64,000 bases of DNA from Nitrospirota bacterium (GCA_016212095.1 JACRHH010000032.1:24844-88843); one strand, 5' to 3'; positions 16,561 through 25,057 are shown, counted from the stretch's first letter. A program made the numbers and translations. The notes: generated by a model not told the origin, from the letters alone.

Positions 16561-17871
16561 GTGGCGAAAGATACCATTAACGTAGGTCTTGTCGGATTCG
16601 GAACCGTGGGAAGCGGGCTTGCGTCCATAATGCTCGATCCGTCGAGTGAACTGGACAAGAAACTCGGCTTCAGCATGAAGCTTGCCAAGATTGTCGATAA
16701 AGACATAACGACGGATCGCGGAGTCAAGATTCCTGACGGCATTCTGACGAACGACCTTTCGGAGGTTCTTGACGATCCGGCTATCGACATCGTTGTGGAG
16801 CTTGTGGGCGGAACCGGTTTCGCGGGCGATCTGATAATGCGGGCGATAAACGCCGGAAAGCATGTGGTCTCCGCAAACAAGGCGCTTCTTGCCCACAAGG
16901 GCGGCGAAATCTTCGCCGCCGCATCGGCGCGCGGCGTGGAGGTGGGCTTCGAGGCGTCTGTCGCGGGCGGCATTCCGATCATCAAGGTGATGAAGGAAGG
17001 GCTTGTAGCAAACCGCATTCTGTCGGTCTACGGAATCATAAACGGCACGGCCAACTACATTCTTTCGCGCATGACAACCGAATGCGCGCCGTTTGGCGAT
17101 GTTCTTGCCGACGCGCAGAAGCTTGGCTATGCCGAGGCCGACCCAACTTTCGACATCGAGGGCATCGACGCGGCGCACAAGCTCACTATTCTTGGAAGCC
17201 TGGCGTTCGGCATTCCGCTTGCCTTCGACAAGGTTTACACCGAGGGAATAACGAAGATCACTCCGGTTGATATTGCGTTCGCCTCGGAATTCGGCTACAG
17301 GATCAAGCTGTTGGGCATCGCCAAGTCGGACGGCAGCGAGGTGGAGCTTCGCGTCCACCCCACGATGATTCCGGAGGGCCAGATGCTTGCGAAGGTTGAC
17401 GGCGTCTTCAACGCGCTCTATGTTGACGGTGACGCCGTCGGCGCGACGATGTACTACGGACGCGGCGCGGGTTCGCGCCCAACCGGCAGCGCGGTGCTTG
17501 CCGACATCGTTGACATCGCGCGAAACATTCGCGGCGGCGCTGTCGGCAGGGTTCCGGCTTTTGGCCGCCCCATCGACGAGCCGCTTCCGGTCAAGGACAT
17601 GCAGCGCGTGAAGTCAAGCTACTACTTCAGGTTTTCGGTGCAGGACAGGCCGGGCGTGCTGTCGAAGATCGCCGGGATTCTGGGAAACAACAGCATTAGC
17701 ATAGAGTCTGTCATCCAGAAGGGCCGAAAAGAGGGCGGCTCAGTGCCGCTTGTGATTCTCACGCATGAGGCGGTGGAGGAGAACGTGACCCGAGCCCTTG
17801 CCGAAATCAACGCGCTTGAGTCGGTTGATCCGGGCGCGGTGATGATTCGCGTGGAAGGCGCGGAGGGATAG
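16561..17871 (+). CDS. hom: Homoserine dehydrogenase
   Basis: A 436-residue NAD(P)-dependent homoserine dehydrogenase, converting aspartate semialdehyde to homoserine. It has the N-terminal nucleotide motif GFGTVGSG, the catalytic block GIINGTANYILSRM and the family signature AQKLGYAEADPTFDIEG near residues 180-200. A C-terminal ACT domain (residues 355-436, FSVQDRPGVLSKIAGIL) points to amino-acid feedback control. It starts at GTG 16561 behind GGGAGA. It leads a group with tusA-like, E1-like, threonine-synthase and sulfur-carrier genes, all of which can use homoserine-derived carbon. No homoserine kinase gene is in the window. Confidence 0.95.
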   Translation: MAKDTINVGLVGFGTVGSGLASIMLDPSSELDKKLGFSMKLAKIVDKDITTDRGVKIPDGILTNDLSEVLDDPAIDIVVELVGGTGFAGDLIMRAINAGKHVVSANKALLAHKGGEIFAAASARGVEVGFEASVAGGIPIIKVMKEGLVANRILSVYGIINGTANYILSRMTTECAPFGDVLADAQKLGYAEADPTFDIEGIDAAHKLTILGSLAFGIPLAFDKVYTEGITKITPVDIAFASEFGYRIKLLGIAKSDGSEVELRVHPTMIPEGQMLAKVDGVFNALYVDGDAVGATMYYGRGAGSRPTGSAVLADIVDIARNIRGGAVGRVPAFGRPIDEPLPVKDMQRVKSSYYFRFSVQDRPGVLSKIAGILGNNSISIESVIQKGRKEGGSVPLVILTHEAVEENVTRALAEINALESVDPGAVMIRVEGAEG

Positions 17872-17878
17872 CAACGCA

Positions 17879-18121
17879 ATGAGCGACGCCATTGACAAGC
17901 ATATTGACATCCGGGGGCTGGTCTGCCCGTACACCTTCGTCAAGGCGAAACTTGCCATTGAGTCCATCGAGGTTGGCCAGGCGCTCGAAATACTGCTCGA
18001 TTACGAAGATGCGTCGCGCAGCATCCCCAATTCGATGCGCGATCATGGCCACACGGTGTTGGCTGTCGAGAAAACCGGCGACGCCGAATGGATCATCCGC
18101 GTGCGCAAGGAGAAAGACTGA
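17879..18121 (+). CDS. TusA/SirA-family sulfurtransferase
   Basis: An 80-residue sulfur-relay protein. The active-site cysteine sits in DIRGLVCPYTFVKAKLAIE; the second proline of the classical CPxP motif is replaced by threonine. It ends EWIIRVRKEKD, a typical TusA strand. Such proteins pass persulfide sulfur to partners. It lies seven bases after hom, and its stop overlaps the start of the HesA/MoeB-like E1 enzyme (TGATG), so a role as sulfur donor for the sulfur-carrier protein at 21106-21384 is likely from context. Confidence 0.88.
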   Translation: MSDAIDKHIDIRGLVCPYTFVKAKLAIESIEVGQALEILLDYEDASRSIPNSMRDHGHTVLAVEKTGDAEWIIRVRKEKD

Positions 18122-18921
18122 TGGATTTCAGCGAAGACCAGCTTCTCCGGTATAGCCGGCATATCATACTGCCCGAAATCGGCGGCAAGGGGCAGGCCAA
18201 AATCAACGCCGCGAAGGTTTTTCTGGTTGGCGCTGGCGGGCTCGGCTGTCCGGTTGGCTACTACCTTGCGGCGGCGGGCGTCGGCACTTTGGGCATCGCC
18301 GACAACGACAAGGTCGAGATGAGCAATCTTCAGCGCCAGATTGCCCACAGCACCAACACGCTCGGCCACTTCAAGGCCGATTCTGCAAAGGCGACGTTCG
18401 AGGCGCTGAACCCCGACACAACCGTTATTCCGATCAAGGAACGGCTGAACAAGGACAATATCCTTGATCTGATTAAGGATTACGACATCGTGGTTGACGG
18501 AAGCGACAATTTCCCCACGCGCTATCTGGTGAACGACGCCTGCGTGATGACCGGCAAGCCGCTTGTAAGCGGAGCAATTTTACGTTTCGAGGGGCAGGTG
18601 ACCACGATCATTCCGGGCAAGGGCCACTGCTACCGATGCCTGTTCGAGGAGCCGCCTCCGCCCGGTCTTGTGCCGTCGTGCCAGGAGGCTGGCGTGCTCG
18701 GCGCGCTTCCGGGCGTTGTGGGCGGGTTGCAGGCGCTTGAGGTAATCAAGCTGATAATCGGCAAGGGCGAGCCTATCTCCAACCGGATGCTGATAATCGA
18801 CTCTTTGAAGATGCATTTCAGAATGGTGAAGGTTCCCAAAAACCCGGACTGCGCGGCCTGCGGCCCGAATCCAACAATCACGGAATTGCAGGATTACGCC
18901 CAGAACGTGTGCGCGCTGTAG
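18121..18921 (+). CDS. HesA/MoeB/ThiF-type E1-like adenylyltransferase
   Basis: A 266-residue enzyme that adenylates the C-terminal glycine of a ubiquitin-like sulfur carrier. The ATP site VGAGGLGCPVGYYLAAAGVG is at residues 39-58. The Asp-Arg-type segment DNDKVEMSNLQRQ, the adenylation Asp in VVDGSDNFPTRYLVNDAC and a candidate catalytic cysteine in PSCQEAGVLG are present. Two CxxC-type pairs (CYRC and CAAC) form the structural zinc site. There is no C-terminal rhodanese domain, so sulfur must come from another protein, plausibly the TusA-like neighbour. The MoaD-like protein downstream is the obvious substrate. Confidence 0.9.
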   Translation: MDFSEDQLLRYSRHIILPEIGGKGQAKINAAKVFLVGAGGLGCPVGYYLAAAGVGTLGIADNDKVEMSNLQRQIAHSTNTLGHFKADSAKATFEALNPDTTVIPIKERLNKDNILDLIKDYDIVVDGSDNFPTRYLVNDACVMTGKPLVSGAILRFEGQVTTIIPGKGHCYRCLFEEPPPPGLVPSCQEAGVLGALPGVVGGLQALEVIKLIIGKGEPISNRMLIIDSLKMHFRMVKVPKNPDCAACGPNPTITELQDYAQNVCAL

Positions 18922-19078
18922 AAATTCGTTCACCCGGTTACGGACGGTGACAGGTTCTGACGGTGAATATTGACGACATCGCAAAAAGTTGCCATTCAAG
19001 CTTGCCTTGTCCGTCATTCCGGCTTGTATTGAAGATGCTTGAATCATGATGTAAGATGTAACGAATGGAGGCGCGCTA

Positions 19079-19327
19079 ATGGTAATCGTCAAGCATCGCA
19101 CACAAATTTCTCTCGATGACTGGCAGTATCAGATGTTGCTCGATGCATCACGAACCACGAGGAAAAGCATTTCCGCAATCATCCGCGAGCTTGTTTCCGA
19201 GAAGTATGCCGGGCAGTCTGCGTGCGGATCGTCAAGTTCTGCGCTTGATATAGTCGGAATTGGCGCGGGCGACGGCTGCGCCGTGGCCGAGGAGCACGAC
19301 GAATATCTTTACGGCGACAGGCGGTGA
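19079..19327 (+). CDS. Ribbon-helix-helix antitoxin (VapB-type)
   Basis: An 82-residue protein behind a GGAGG ribosome site. Residues 5-45 (KHRTQISLDDWQYQMLLDAS) form a ribbon-helix-helix domain. The C-terminal tail is flexible and acidic (AEEHDEYLYGD) and would bind the toxin. The stop overlaps the GTG of the PIN toxin. The pair interrupts the sulfur-carrier amino-acid cluster between the E1 enzyme and the first threonine synthase. Confidence 0.8.
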   Translation: MVIVKHRTQISLDDWQYQMLLDASRTTRKSISAIIRELVSEKYAGQSACGSSSSALDIVGIGAGDGCAVAEEHDEYLYGDRR

Positions 19328-19728
19328 AGCGCATCTTTGTGGATACCGGCGCGTGGTATGCGCTGGTGGACAGAAACGACCCGGTTCACGGCTTGGCGGC
19401 TGAGTTCCTGCGCGCCAACACCATTCCGCTTATAACCACGAATTTCATACTGGATGAGGCTGTCACGCTTATCAACAAACGGCTCGGATGGAAGATCGCC
19501 TCGGATGTCGGTGGCAGGCTGAGGGACGGTCTTGCGGCAAGCCTGACCGCTGTAGGCGACAAGGACGAGGATGCTGCGTGGGCCATATTCCTGAAGTACC
19601 GGGAGGCCGGTTTCAGTTATACCGACTGCACCAGCTTTGCTGTCATGAAGCGTTTCGGACTGGATACCGCGTTCACGTTTGACGCCCATTTCGCCGCAAT
19701 GAATTTCAATGTTGTTCCGAAGCGGTGA
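19324..19728 (+). CDS. VapC-type PIN-domain toxin
   Basis: A 134-residue PIN nuclease starting at GTG 19324, overlapping its antitoxin. Acidic centre: Asp in IFVDTGAWYAL (residue 7), Glu in NFILDEAVTL (about 43), Asp in SYTDCTSFAVM (about 100), and the FTFDAHF motif near the C-terminus. The ending MKRFGLDTAFTFDAHF closely matches the 26-residue vapC remnant at 37474-37554, so the two loci belong to the same toxin subfamily. Confidence 0.9.
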   Translation: MKRIFVDTGAWYALVDRNDPVHGLAAEFLRANTIPLITTNFILDEAVTLINKRLGWKIASDVGGRLRDGLAASLTAVGDKDEDAAWAIFLKYREAGFSYTDCTSFAVMKRFGLDTAFTFDAHFAAMNFNVVPKR

Positions 19729-19824
19729 TTGTTCACCTGCCCCTACACACATCAATGCCGGTTCGTGTAATATAATCAGCTTTCCATATGATATTGTCTG
19801 TTGATAGAAAGGAGTACGAAATAG

Positions 19825-21060
19825 ATGAGTTATGTCAGGGGGCTTAAGTGCAGGGAGTGCGGCAGGGAATACCCTATTGAACCCATCTATGTTTGCGAAT
19901 TCTGTTTCGGCCCGCTGGAAGTGGTCTACGACTACGACCGGATCAAGGCCGATCTGACGATAGATAAAATCCGGTCACGGCCAACCAATCTTTGGCGCTA
20001 TCGCGAACTGCTGCCGATTGACGGCGATCCGTATGTTGGCCTGCACGCAGGTTTCACGCCGCTCATAAAGGCCGACAGGCTGGCGAAGGAAATTGGCGTT
20101 GACGAGCTGTATATAAAGGACGACACGGTTACCCACCCGACGCTTTCATTCAAAGACAGGGTGGTTTCGGTTGCACTTTCTAAGGCGAAGGAGTTCGGGT
20201 TCGACACCGTTGCCTGCGCCTCCACCGGCAATCTGGCGCATTCGGTTTCGGCTCAGGGCGCGGCGGGCGGTTTTCGCCGGTTCGTCTTCATACCGGCGTC
20301 GCTTGAGCACAGCAAAATCGTGGCCTCGCTTGCATACGAGCCAAACGTTGTGGCTGTCGAAGGCAACTACGACGAGGTGAACCGGCTATGCAGCGAAATT
20401 GCAAACAAGTATAAATGGGCGTTTGTGAACATCAACATCAGGCCGTTCTACGCCGAGGGCTCCAAAACCCAGGGCTACGAGATCATTGAGCAGCTTGGCT
20501 GGAAAGCTCCGGATCATGTTGTCGTTCCGTGCGCAAGCGGCTCGCTGCTTACAAAAATATGGAAAAGCTTCGAGGAGATGCATAAAATCGGCATCCTGAA
20601 GGAGCTTCACACCAAGGTTTTCGCTGCTCAGGCCACCGGATGCAACCCGATTGCCACGGCGATCAAGTCGGCAACCGACGTTATCAAGCCGGTGAAGCCC
20701 GACACCATCGCCAAATCGCTTGCCATCGGCAACCCGGCGGACGGATTCTACGCAAAGCAGGTGGTTTACAACACCGGCGGGTGGGGCGAGGATGTTTCGG
20801 ATCAGGAGATAATTGACGCCATGAAGCTTCTTGCCCGCACCGAGGGCGTGTTTGCAGAGACTGCGGGCGGCGTGACTCTGGCGTCGGCGATCAAGCTTGT
20901 GAAGACCGGCAAGATCAAGCGCGAGGGAACAACGGTTATCTGCGTTACCGGAAACGGACTGAAAACTAAAGAGGCGCTTGAAGGCCATGTGGCCGAGCCT
21001 TTCAGAATCAAGCCGAAGATGGCGTTCTTCGAGGAGATTCTGGCTAAAATCGGAAACTGA
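19825..21060 (+). CDS. Threonine synthase paralogue 1 with N-terminal zinc-ribbon-like segment
   Basis: A 411-residue PLP enzyme of fold type II. The N-terminus holds two CxxC pairs (CRECG and CEFC) resembling a zinc ribbon. The PLP lysine is in the HPTLSFKDRVVSV block near residue 110, the phosphate-binding CASTGNLAHSVSAQGAAGG follows, and a glycine-rich end VICVTGNGLK closes the site. By homology it turns O-phosphohomoserine into threonine. However, it is followed by a MoaD-like carrier, a NIL protein and a second, more canonical threonine synthase, so this copy may have another substrate, for example sulfur addition to phosphohomoserine. It begins at ATG 19825 behind AAAGGAG. Confidence 0.88.
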   Translation: MSYVRGLKCRECGREYPIEPIYVCEFCFGPLEVVYDYDRIKADLTIDKIRSRPTNLWRYRELLPIDGDPYVGLHAGFTPLIKADRLAKEIGVDELYIKDDTVTHPTLSFKDRVVSVALSKAKEFGFDTVACASTGNLAHSVSAQGAAGGFRRFVFIPASLEHSKIVASLAYEPNVVAVEGNYDEVNRLCSEIANKYKWAFVNINIRPFYAEGSKTQGYEIIEQLGWKAPDHVVVPCASGSLLTKIWKSFEEMHKIGILKELHTKVFAAQATGCNPIATAIKSATDVIKPVKPDTIAKSLAIGNPADGFYAKQVVYNTGGWGEDVSDQEIIDAMKLLARTEGVFAETAGGVTLASAIKLVKTGKIKREGTTVICVTGNGLKTKEALEGHVAEPFRIKPKMAFFEEILAKIGN

Positions 21061-21105
21061 CGCCATTGAGCGTTAAAAAATATCAAACTGGCGGAGGACT
21101 AGAAC

Positions 21106-21384
21106 ATGGCTGTGACAGTTAGAATCCCGACGCCGCTTCAGCGGCTCACAGGCGGAAGCGAAACGGTTGAGGGAGTGCCCGGAACGATCATATCGATGGT
21201 TCAGGAGCTTGACACCCGTTATCCGGGGTTGGGCGAACGCATATCCGAGGGCGGCAAGATCCGCCGTTTCGTGAACATGTACCTGAACGAGGAAGACATT
21301 CGTTTTCTGAGCGCGGAGGAGACGGCGGTGAAGGACGGGGATGAAGTTTCGATCGTTCCCGCTATCGCCGGAGGCCGGGCGTAA
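21106..21384 (+). CDS. MoaD/ThiS-like sulfur-carrier protein ending GG-RA
   Basis: A 92-residue beta-grasp (ubiquitin-like) protein with the MoaD pattern VTVRIPTPLQRLTGG, a central LDTRYPGLGERI helix, and the end EVSIVPAIAGGRA. The carrier glycine pair is followed by Arg-Ala, so the C-terminus as encoded cannot be adenylated. Related carriers such as QbsE and W. succinogenes HcyS carry extra residues that a JAMM metalloprotease removes. No such protease gene lies in the window. The gene is between threonine synthase 1 and the NIL gene, with gaps of about 45 bases and a GGAGG ribosome site. Confidence 0.9.
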   Translation: MAVTVRIPTPLQRLTGGSETVEGVPGTIISMVQELDTRYPGLGERISEGGKIRRFVNMYLNEEDIRFLSAEETAVKDGDEVSIVPAIAGGRA

Positions 21385-21428
21385 GCCCGCCAGTTCATTC
21401 CAATTAATTACATATTAGGAGGCCGAAC

Positions 21429-21665
21429 ATGAAACGCAGGGTGAAACTGATGTTTCCCCAGGTTCTCATAAAGGAACCTGTCATATTCACGATGGCCAAG
21501 AAGTTCGACATCATGCCCAACATTCGCCGGGCCCGCATCACCGACACAGTGGGCGAAATGGTTCTGGAGCTTGAGGGCGAGGCCGCCAATCTTGACGAGG
21601 CGGTGAAAAGCCTCAGCGAGCAGGGCATAGACGTCGAACCGGTGGAAGGAGACGTTCTGGAATAA
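21429..21665 (+). CDS. NIL-domain protein
   Basis: A 78-residue stand-alone NIL domain (KRRVKLMFPQVLIKEPVIF... to DVEPVEGDVLE), an ACT-like fold with the Ile-Met-Pro-Asn-Ile stretch typical of this family (DIMPNIRRARI). NIL domains occur at the end of methionine ABC transporter ATPases and in the archaeal anaerobic homocysteine-synthesis protein joined to ferredoxin domains. Here it lacks ferredoxin motifs. Three bases separate it from threonine synthase 2. A small-ligand (methionine or homocysteine) sensing or partner role is inferred from context. Confidence 0.88.
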   Translation: MKRRVKLMFPQVLIKEPVIFTMAKKFDIMPNIRRARITDTVGEMVLELEGEAANLDEAVKSLSEQGIDVEPVEGDVLE

Positions 21666-21668
21666 TTT

Positions 21669-22739
21669 ATGGAACCGTGGCAAGGTCTCATTCACCGCTA
21701 CCGGGCGTATCTTCCGGTAAGCGACAGCACCCCGGTCGTATCGTTGTGCGAAGGCAACACCCCGCTTGTAAGGGCAGACAATCTCAAGGCCCATATTCCC
21801 CAGGACATTGACATATATCTGAAATTCGACGGCGCGAACCCCACCGGCTCATTCAAGGACAGGGGCATGACCATGGCGATCACGAAGGCGAAGGAAGCAG
21901 GCTCCCGCGCCGTGATCTGCGCCTCCACCGGCAACACGTCGGCGTCAGCCGCCGCATACGCCGCACGCGCCGGAATGGCCGCCATCGTGCTTATTCCCGA
22001 AGGCAAGATTGCGCTTGGCAAACTCGCTCAGGCAATGATTCACGGCGCGAAGGTGTTTCAGATAGAGGGCAACTTCGACGACGCGCTGAACATCGTGAAG
22101 AGTGTTGTGGAAAAGATGCCGATTACGCTTGTGAACTCGATCAATCCATATCGCATAGACGGCCAGAAAACGGCGGCGTTCGAGATATGCGACGCGCTTG
22201 GCGGCACGCCGGAATACCACGCGCTGCCGGTTGGAAACGCCGGAAACATCACCGCGTACTGGAAGGGATACAACGAGTATATGGCCGGCAGCATTACGTC
22301 GTCCCGTCCGGTAATGCTGGGGTTTCAGGCCGCCGGAGCCGCGCCGATTGTGCTTGGACACAGGGTTGACAAGCCCGAAACCGTTGCCACCGCCATACGC
22401 ATCGGAAACCCGGCAAGCTGGAAGCAGGCTGTTGCCGCGCGAGATGAATCCGGCGGCATAATCGACTCCGTGACCGACGAGGAGATTCTGGCTGCTTACG
22501 CCAAAATCGCCGCGAGCGAGGGGATATTCTGCGAGCCCGCGTCCGCCGCGTCCGTTGCCGGCGTAATCAAGCTTGCCAGCAAAGGATATTTCAAGCCGGG
22601 CAGCCGCGTTGTCTGCACGCTCACCGGCCACGGCCTGAAAGACCCCGACAACGCCATCAAGAACTCGCCGCCGCCGGTGAAGGTTAAGGCATCCGCCGAT
22701 GTTGTGATGGGAATGCTGGAGGATGTGGTAAGAGGGTAG
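21669..22739 (+). CDS. thrC: Threonine synthase (canonical paralogue 2)
   Basis: A 356-residue fold-type II PLP enzyme matching the short bacterial threonine synthase form: it starts with a [12 protein letters not shown] segment, has the PLP lysine in [14 protein letters not shown] (near residue 60), [19 protein letters not shown] as phosphate loop and [13 protein letters not shown] cofactor motif ([14 protein letters not shown]). It lacks the N-terminal cysteine pairs of paralogue 1. It completes the hom-to-threonine route except for homoserine kinase, which is not seen. It lies in one transcription unit with the MoaD-like and NIL genes. Confidence 0.93.
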   Translation: MEPWQGLIHRYRAYLPVSDSTPVVSLCEGNTPLVRADNLKAHIPQDIDIYLKFDGANPTGSFKDRGMTMAITKAKEAGSRAVICASTGNTSASAAAYAARAGMAAIVLIPEGKIALGKLAQAMIHGAKVFQIEGNFDDALNIVKSVVEKMPITLVNSINPYRIDGQKTAAFEICDALGGTPEYHALPVGNAGNITAYWKGYNEYMAGSITSSRPVMLGFQAAGAAPIVLGHRVDKPETVATAIRIGNPASWKQAVAARDESGGIIDSVTDEEILAAYAKIAASEGIFCEPASAASVAGVIKLASKGYFKPGSRVVCTLTGHGLKDPDNAIKNSPPPVKVKASADVVMGMLEDVVRG

Positions 22740-22748
22740 TGTGATCTT

Positions 22749-23024
22749 GTGAGCAAGATCGGCGGCATTAAGGAGCTTGTTCGAAACGGGCTTTATTATC
22801 TTACGGAACATGCCGACGATGAAGCCGCAACAGATGATTTCGACGTGTATGACGTTGAGCACGGAATCCTGTCCGGGCGAATTCGCCGCACTTGGCACAG
22901 AGACGGGAAATATGAGGTCGTCGGCGCTGCTCTGGACGGACGCCCGATAGGCATAGTATGCAGGATAACCCAGACCGGCAAAGTTCGTATAATAACAGTG
23001 TACGAAGACAAACCCAGAGGATAA
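22749..23024 (+). CDS. DUF4258 protein, putative toxin of a YgiT-type pair
   Basis: A 91-residue protein starting at GTG 22749. The pattern VRNGLYYLTEHADDEAATDD (helix with a catalytic-like His), the strand GILSGRIRRTWHRDGKYEVVG, and the end RIITVYEDKPRG match DUF4258, a RelE/MqsR-like small fold found beside YgiT-type zinc-finger antitoxins. The gene next door is just such a protein, with a 17-base gap. Action on mRNA is inferred from these associations. It begins nine bases after threonine synthase 2. Confidence 0.8.
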   Translation: MSKIGGIKELVRNGLYYLTEHADDEAATDDFDVYDVEHGILSGRIRRTWHRDGKYEVVGAALDGRPIGIVCRITQTGKVRIITVYEDKPRG

Positions 23025-23041
23025 GCAACGGAGCGCGGAAC

Positions 23042-23281
23042 ATGGAATTCTGGAAAGGTGAAACTTGCGAGTATTGCAACGGCTGTATCGTCGAAAAGAA
23101 GGTCGGCCTGTCGCGAAAGTACAAGGGGAAATACGTGCTCATCGAGAATGTCCCGGCTGGCGTATGTTCCGAATGCGGCACTCGTTACTTTGCTGCGAAT
23201 GTATTGAAGACGGTTGCTGAAACTGTGCGCGGACGGGTGAAGGCAACGCGCGAGGTGCTTGTTCCTGTTTATTCCATGTGA
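23042..23281 (+). CDS. YgiT-type zinc-finger protein
   Basis: A 79-residue protein with two CxxC pairs (CEYCNG at residues 9-13 and CSECGTRYF near 48) that form the YgiT/MqsA-type zinc finger. It lacks the helix-turn-helix that full MqsA antitoxins carry and ends with a short helix (VAETVRGRVKATREV). With the DUF4258 gene upstream it forms a likely type II toxin-antitoxin pair in toxin-first order. ATG 23042 is taken because upstream codons in frame read through the toxin gene. Confidence 0.82.
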   Translation: MEFWKGETCEYCNGCIVEKKVGLSRKYKGKYVLIENVPAGVCSECGTRYFAANVLKTVAETVRGRVKATREVLVPVYSM

Positions 23282-23337
23282 TTTATCGGGGCCGGTTCAC
23301 CGATTAATCGCCTCAAATCGTATGCCCAGCCCCTGTC

Positions 23338-23366
23338 TTGCCGTTTTGGCGTTTCCCTGAGATAAT
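23338..23366 (+). promoter_or_regulatory. Promoter of hflX, predicted leaderless
   Basis: TTGCCG (23338-23343) and GATAAT (23361-23366) are spaced by 17 bases. The start codon of hflX follows six bases after the -10 hexamer, where transcription should begin, and no ribosome site is present. See the parallel case at 50476-50504. Confidence 0.5.
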
Positions 23367-23372
23367 CACGCA

Positions 23373-25004
23373 ATGCTCCACGGCAACCTGACCGGACTAA
23401 AATCCGCCGATCTTCGCGAACTTGAGCGCCTTTACAAGCGCAAGATCTCATCCGCTGTCGTAATCACGCCGGAGGCCGCGCGGGCGGTCACCGAAATATC
23501 GGCCCGCCTGAACCGCCAGATCGGCCTTCTGATCGAGCGCAGCGGCATCATCACGCACATCATCGTGGGCGACGCCAAGGGAATATTCCTGCCCGATCTA
23601 TCGCGCGACTGGCCGCTCGGCAACAAGATGCTGCGCGGACTTCGCCTTGTTCACACGCATCTGGCCGGAGAACCGCTTTCGCGGGATGATCTCACCGACC
23701 TTGCGCTTCTTCGCTTCGACATGATCGCGGCCATCGGCGTTGGCGAAAGCGGGCTGCCCGGCAATATGCGGACTGCATGGCTGAACCCCAACGTTTCATC
23801 AGGCGGCGAGCCATACGAAATCGCGGAGGAGAAGGATTTTCATCGCTACACGCTCGACTTCCGGGCGTTCGTTGACTCGCTTGAAGAGGAGATGCGACGG
23901 GCGGCGGGTATTTCGCGACGGCTTGAATCGGGCGCGGAGCGGGCGATTCTGGTTTCCGTAAGCGCAAGCCCGAAATGGATGCAGGAAGATTCGATGAACG
24001 AACTCGACGAACTTGCGCGTTCCAGCGACCTTGCCGTGCTCGACCACGTTGTCCAGCGGATGCCGCGAACCGATCCCAGATATCTGATGGGCCGGGGCAA
24101 GCTCGACGAGGTAATTATTAGGGCGATGCAGCTTGGCGCGACGATCATCGTTTTCGACCAGAACCTCACGCCATCGCAGGGCCGAAGCATCGCCGACGCA
24201 ACAGAACTGAAGGTTATCGACCGAAGCCAGCTCATCCTCGACATCTTTGCCCGACGCGCCCACAGCCGGGAAGGCAAGGTGCAGGTGGAGCTTGCACAGC
24301 TCAAATACCGTCTGCCGCGCCTCATGGGCAAGGGAACCGAGATGTCGCGGCTTACCGGCGGAATCGGCGGGCGCGGCCCCGGTGAAATGAAGCTGGAGAT
24401 CGACCGGCGGCGCGTCCGCGACAGGATTTCGCTGCTCGAAAAAGACCTGAAGACCATCGCCCTTGCCCGCGCTCAAAGAAAGTCGAAGAGAGCCGGGGCC
24501 GGAATTCCCATTGTTTCGATAGCCGGTTACACCAACGCGGGGAAATCCACGCTCTTGAACGCGCTCACAAAAAGCGATACGTATGTGGAATCTAAAATGT
24601 TCGCCACGCTCGACACCGCAAGCCGCAGGCTGCGCTTCCCGCGTGAGCGCGACGTGATCATCACCGACACTGTTGGCTTCATACGCGACCTTCCGCCCGA
24701 TCTGTTCAACGCCTTCCGCGCCACGCTGGAGGAGATGGAGGACGCCTGTCTCATCATGCATGTGGTTGACGTAGGCAACCCGCGGTTCGAGCAGCATATC
24801 GCATCGGTCAACACGATCATGGGCGAACTCGGCTTTGGCGACAAACCGGTGCTATTGGTTTTCAACAAGATAGATCAGCTCGATCCGGATACGGCTGCAA
24901 GCCTATGCGAGCGTTACGACGCGGTTGGCGTGTCCGCCATACACCCCGAAACATTGCCCGCGCTTCTTGCGGCTATGGAGGGGAAAATATGGAGTAACGG
25001 TTAA
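23373..25004 (+). CDS. hflX: Ribosome-associated GTPase HflX
   Basis: A 543-residue HflX, which splits stalled ribosomes in a GTP-dependent way. An N-terminal extension of about 180 residues (common in deltaproteobacterial forms) precedes the HflX nucleotide-binding domain (ASPKWMQEDSMNELDELARS). The glycine-rich linker LTGGIGGRGPGEMKLEIDRR joins it to the GTPase domain: G1 GYTNAGKST (near 387), G3 DTVGFIRDLP and G4 NKID. The C-terminal domain of longer HflX proteins is reduced. The start codon lies at the predicted transcription start. Confidence 0.95.
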   Translation: MLHGNLTGLKSADLRELERLYKRKISSAVVITPEAARAVTEISARLNRQIGLLIERSGIITHIIVGDAKGIFLPDLSRDWPLGNKMLRGLRLVHTHLAGEPLSRDDLTDLALLRFDMIAAIGVGESGLPGNMRTAWLNPNVSSGGEPYEIAEEKDFHRYTLDFRAFVDSLEEEMRRAAGISRRLESGAERAILVSVSASPKWMQEDSMNELDELARSSDLAVLDHVVQRMPRTDPRYLMGRGKLDEVIIRAMQLGATIIVFDQNLTPSQGRSIADATELKVIDRSQLILDIFARRAHSREGKVQVELAQLKYRLPRLMGKGTEMSRLTGGIGGRGPGEMKLEIDRRRVRDRISLLEKDLKTIALARAQRKSKRAGAGIPIVSIAGYTNAGKSTLLNALTKSDTYVESKMFATLDTASRRLRFPRERDVIITDTVGFIRDLPPDLFNAFRATLEEMEDACLIMHVVDVGNPRFEQHIASVNTIMGELGFGDKPVLLVFNKIDQLDPDTAASLCERYDAVGVSAIHPETLPALLAAMEGKIWSNG

Positions 25005-25057
25005 GCGATAGTGGAAATTCACGAATGCTTCTGACCACTTAACAAGGCAATCAAGAC

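Noticed and set aside
23799..24797. 332-codon minus-strand frame opposite hflX
   Set aside because: No recognisable domain; the hflX GTPase motifs explain the stretch on the other strand.
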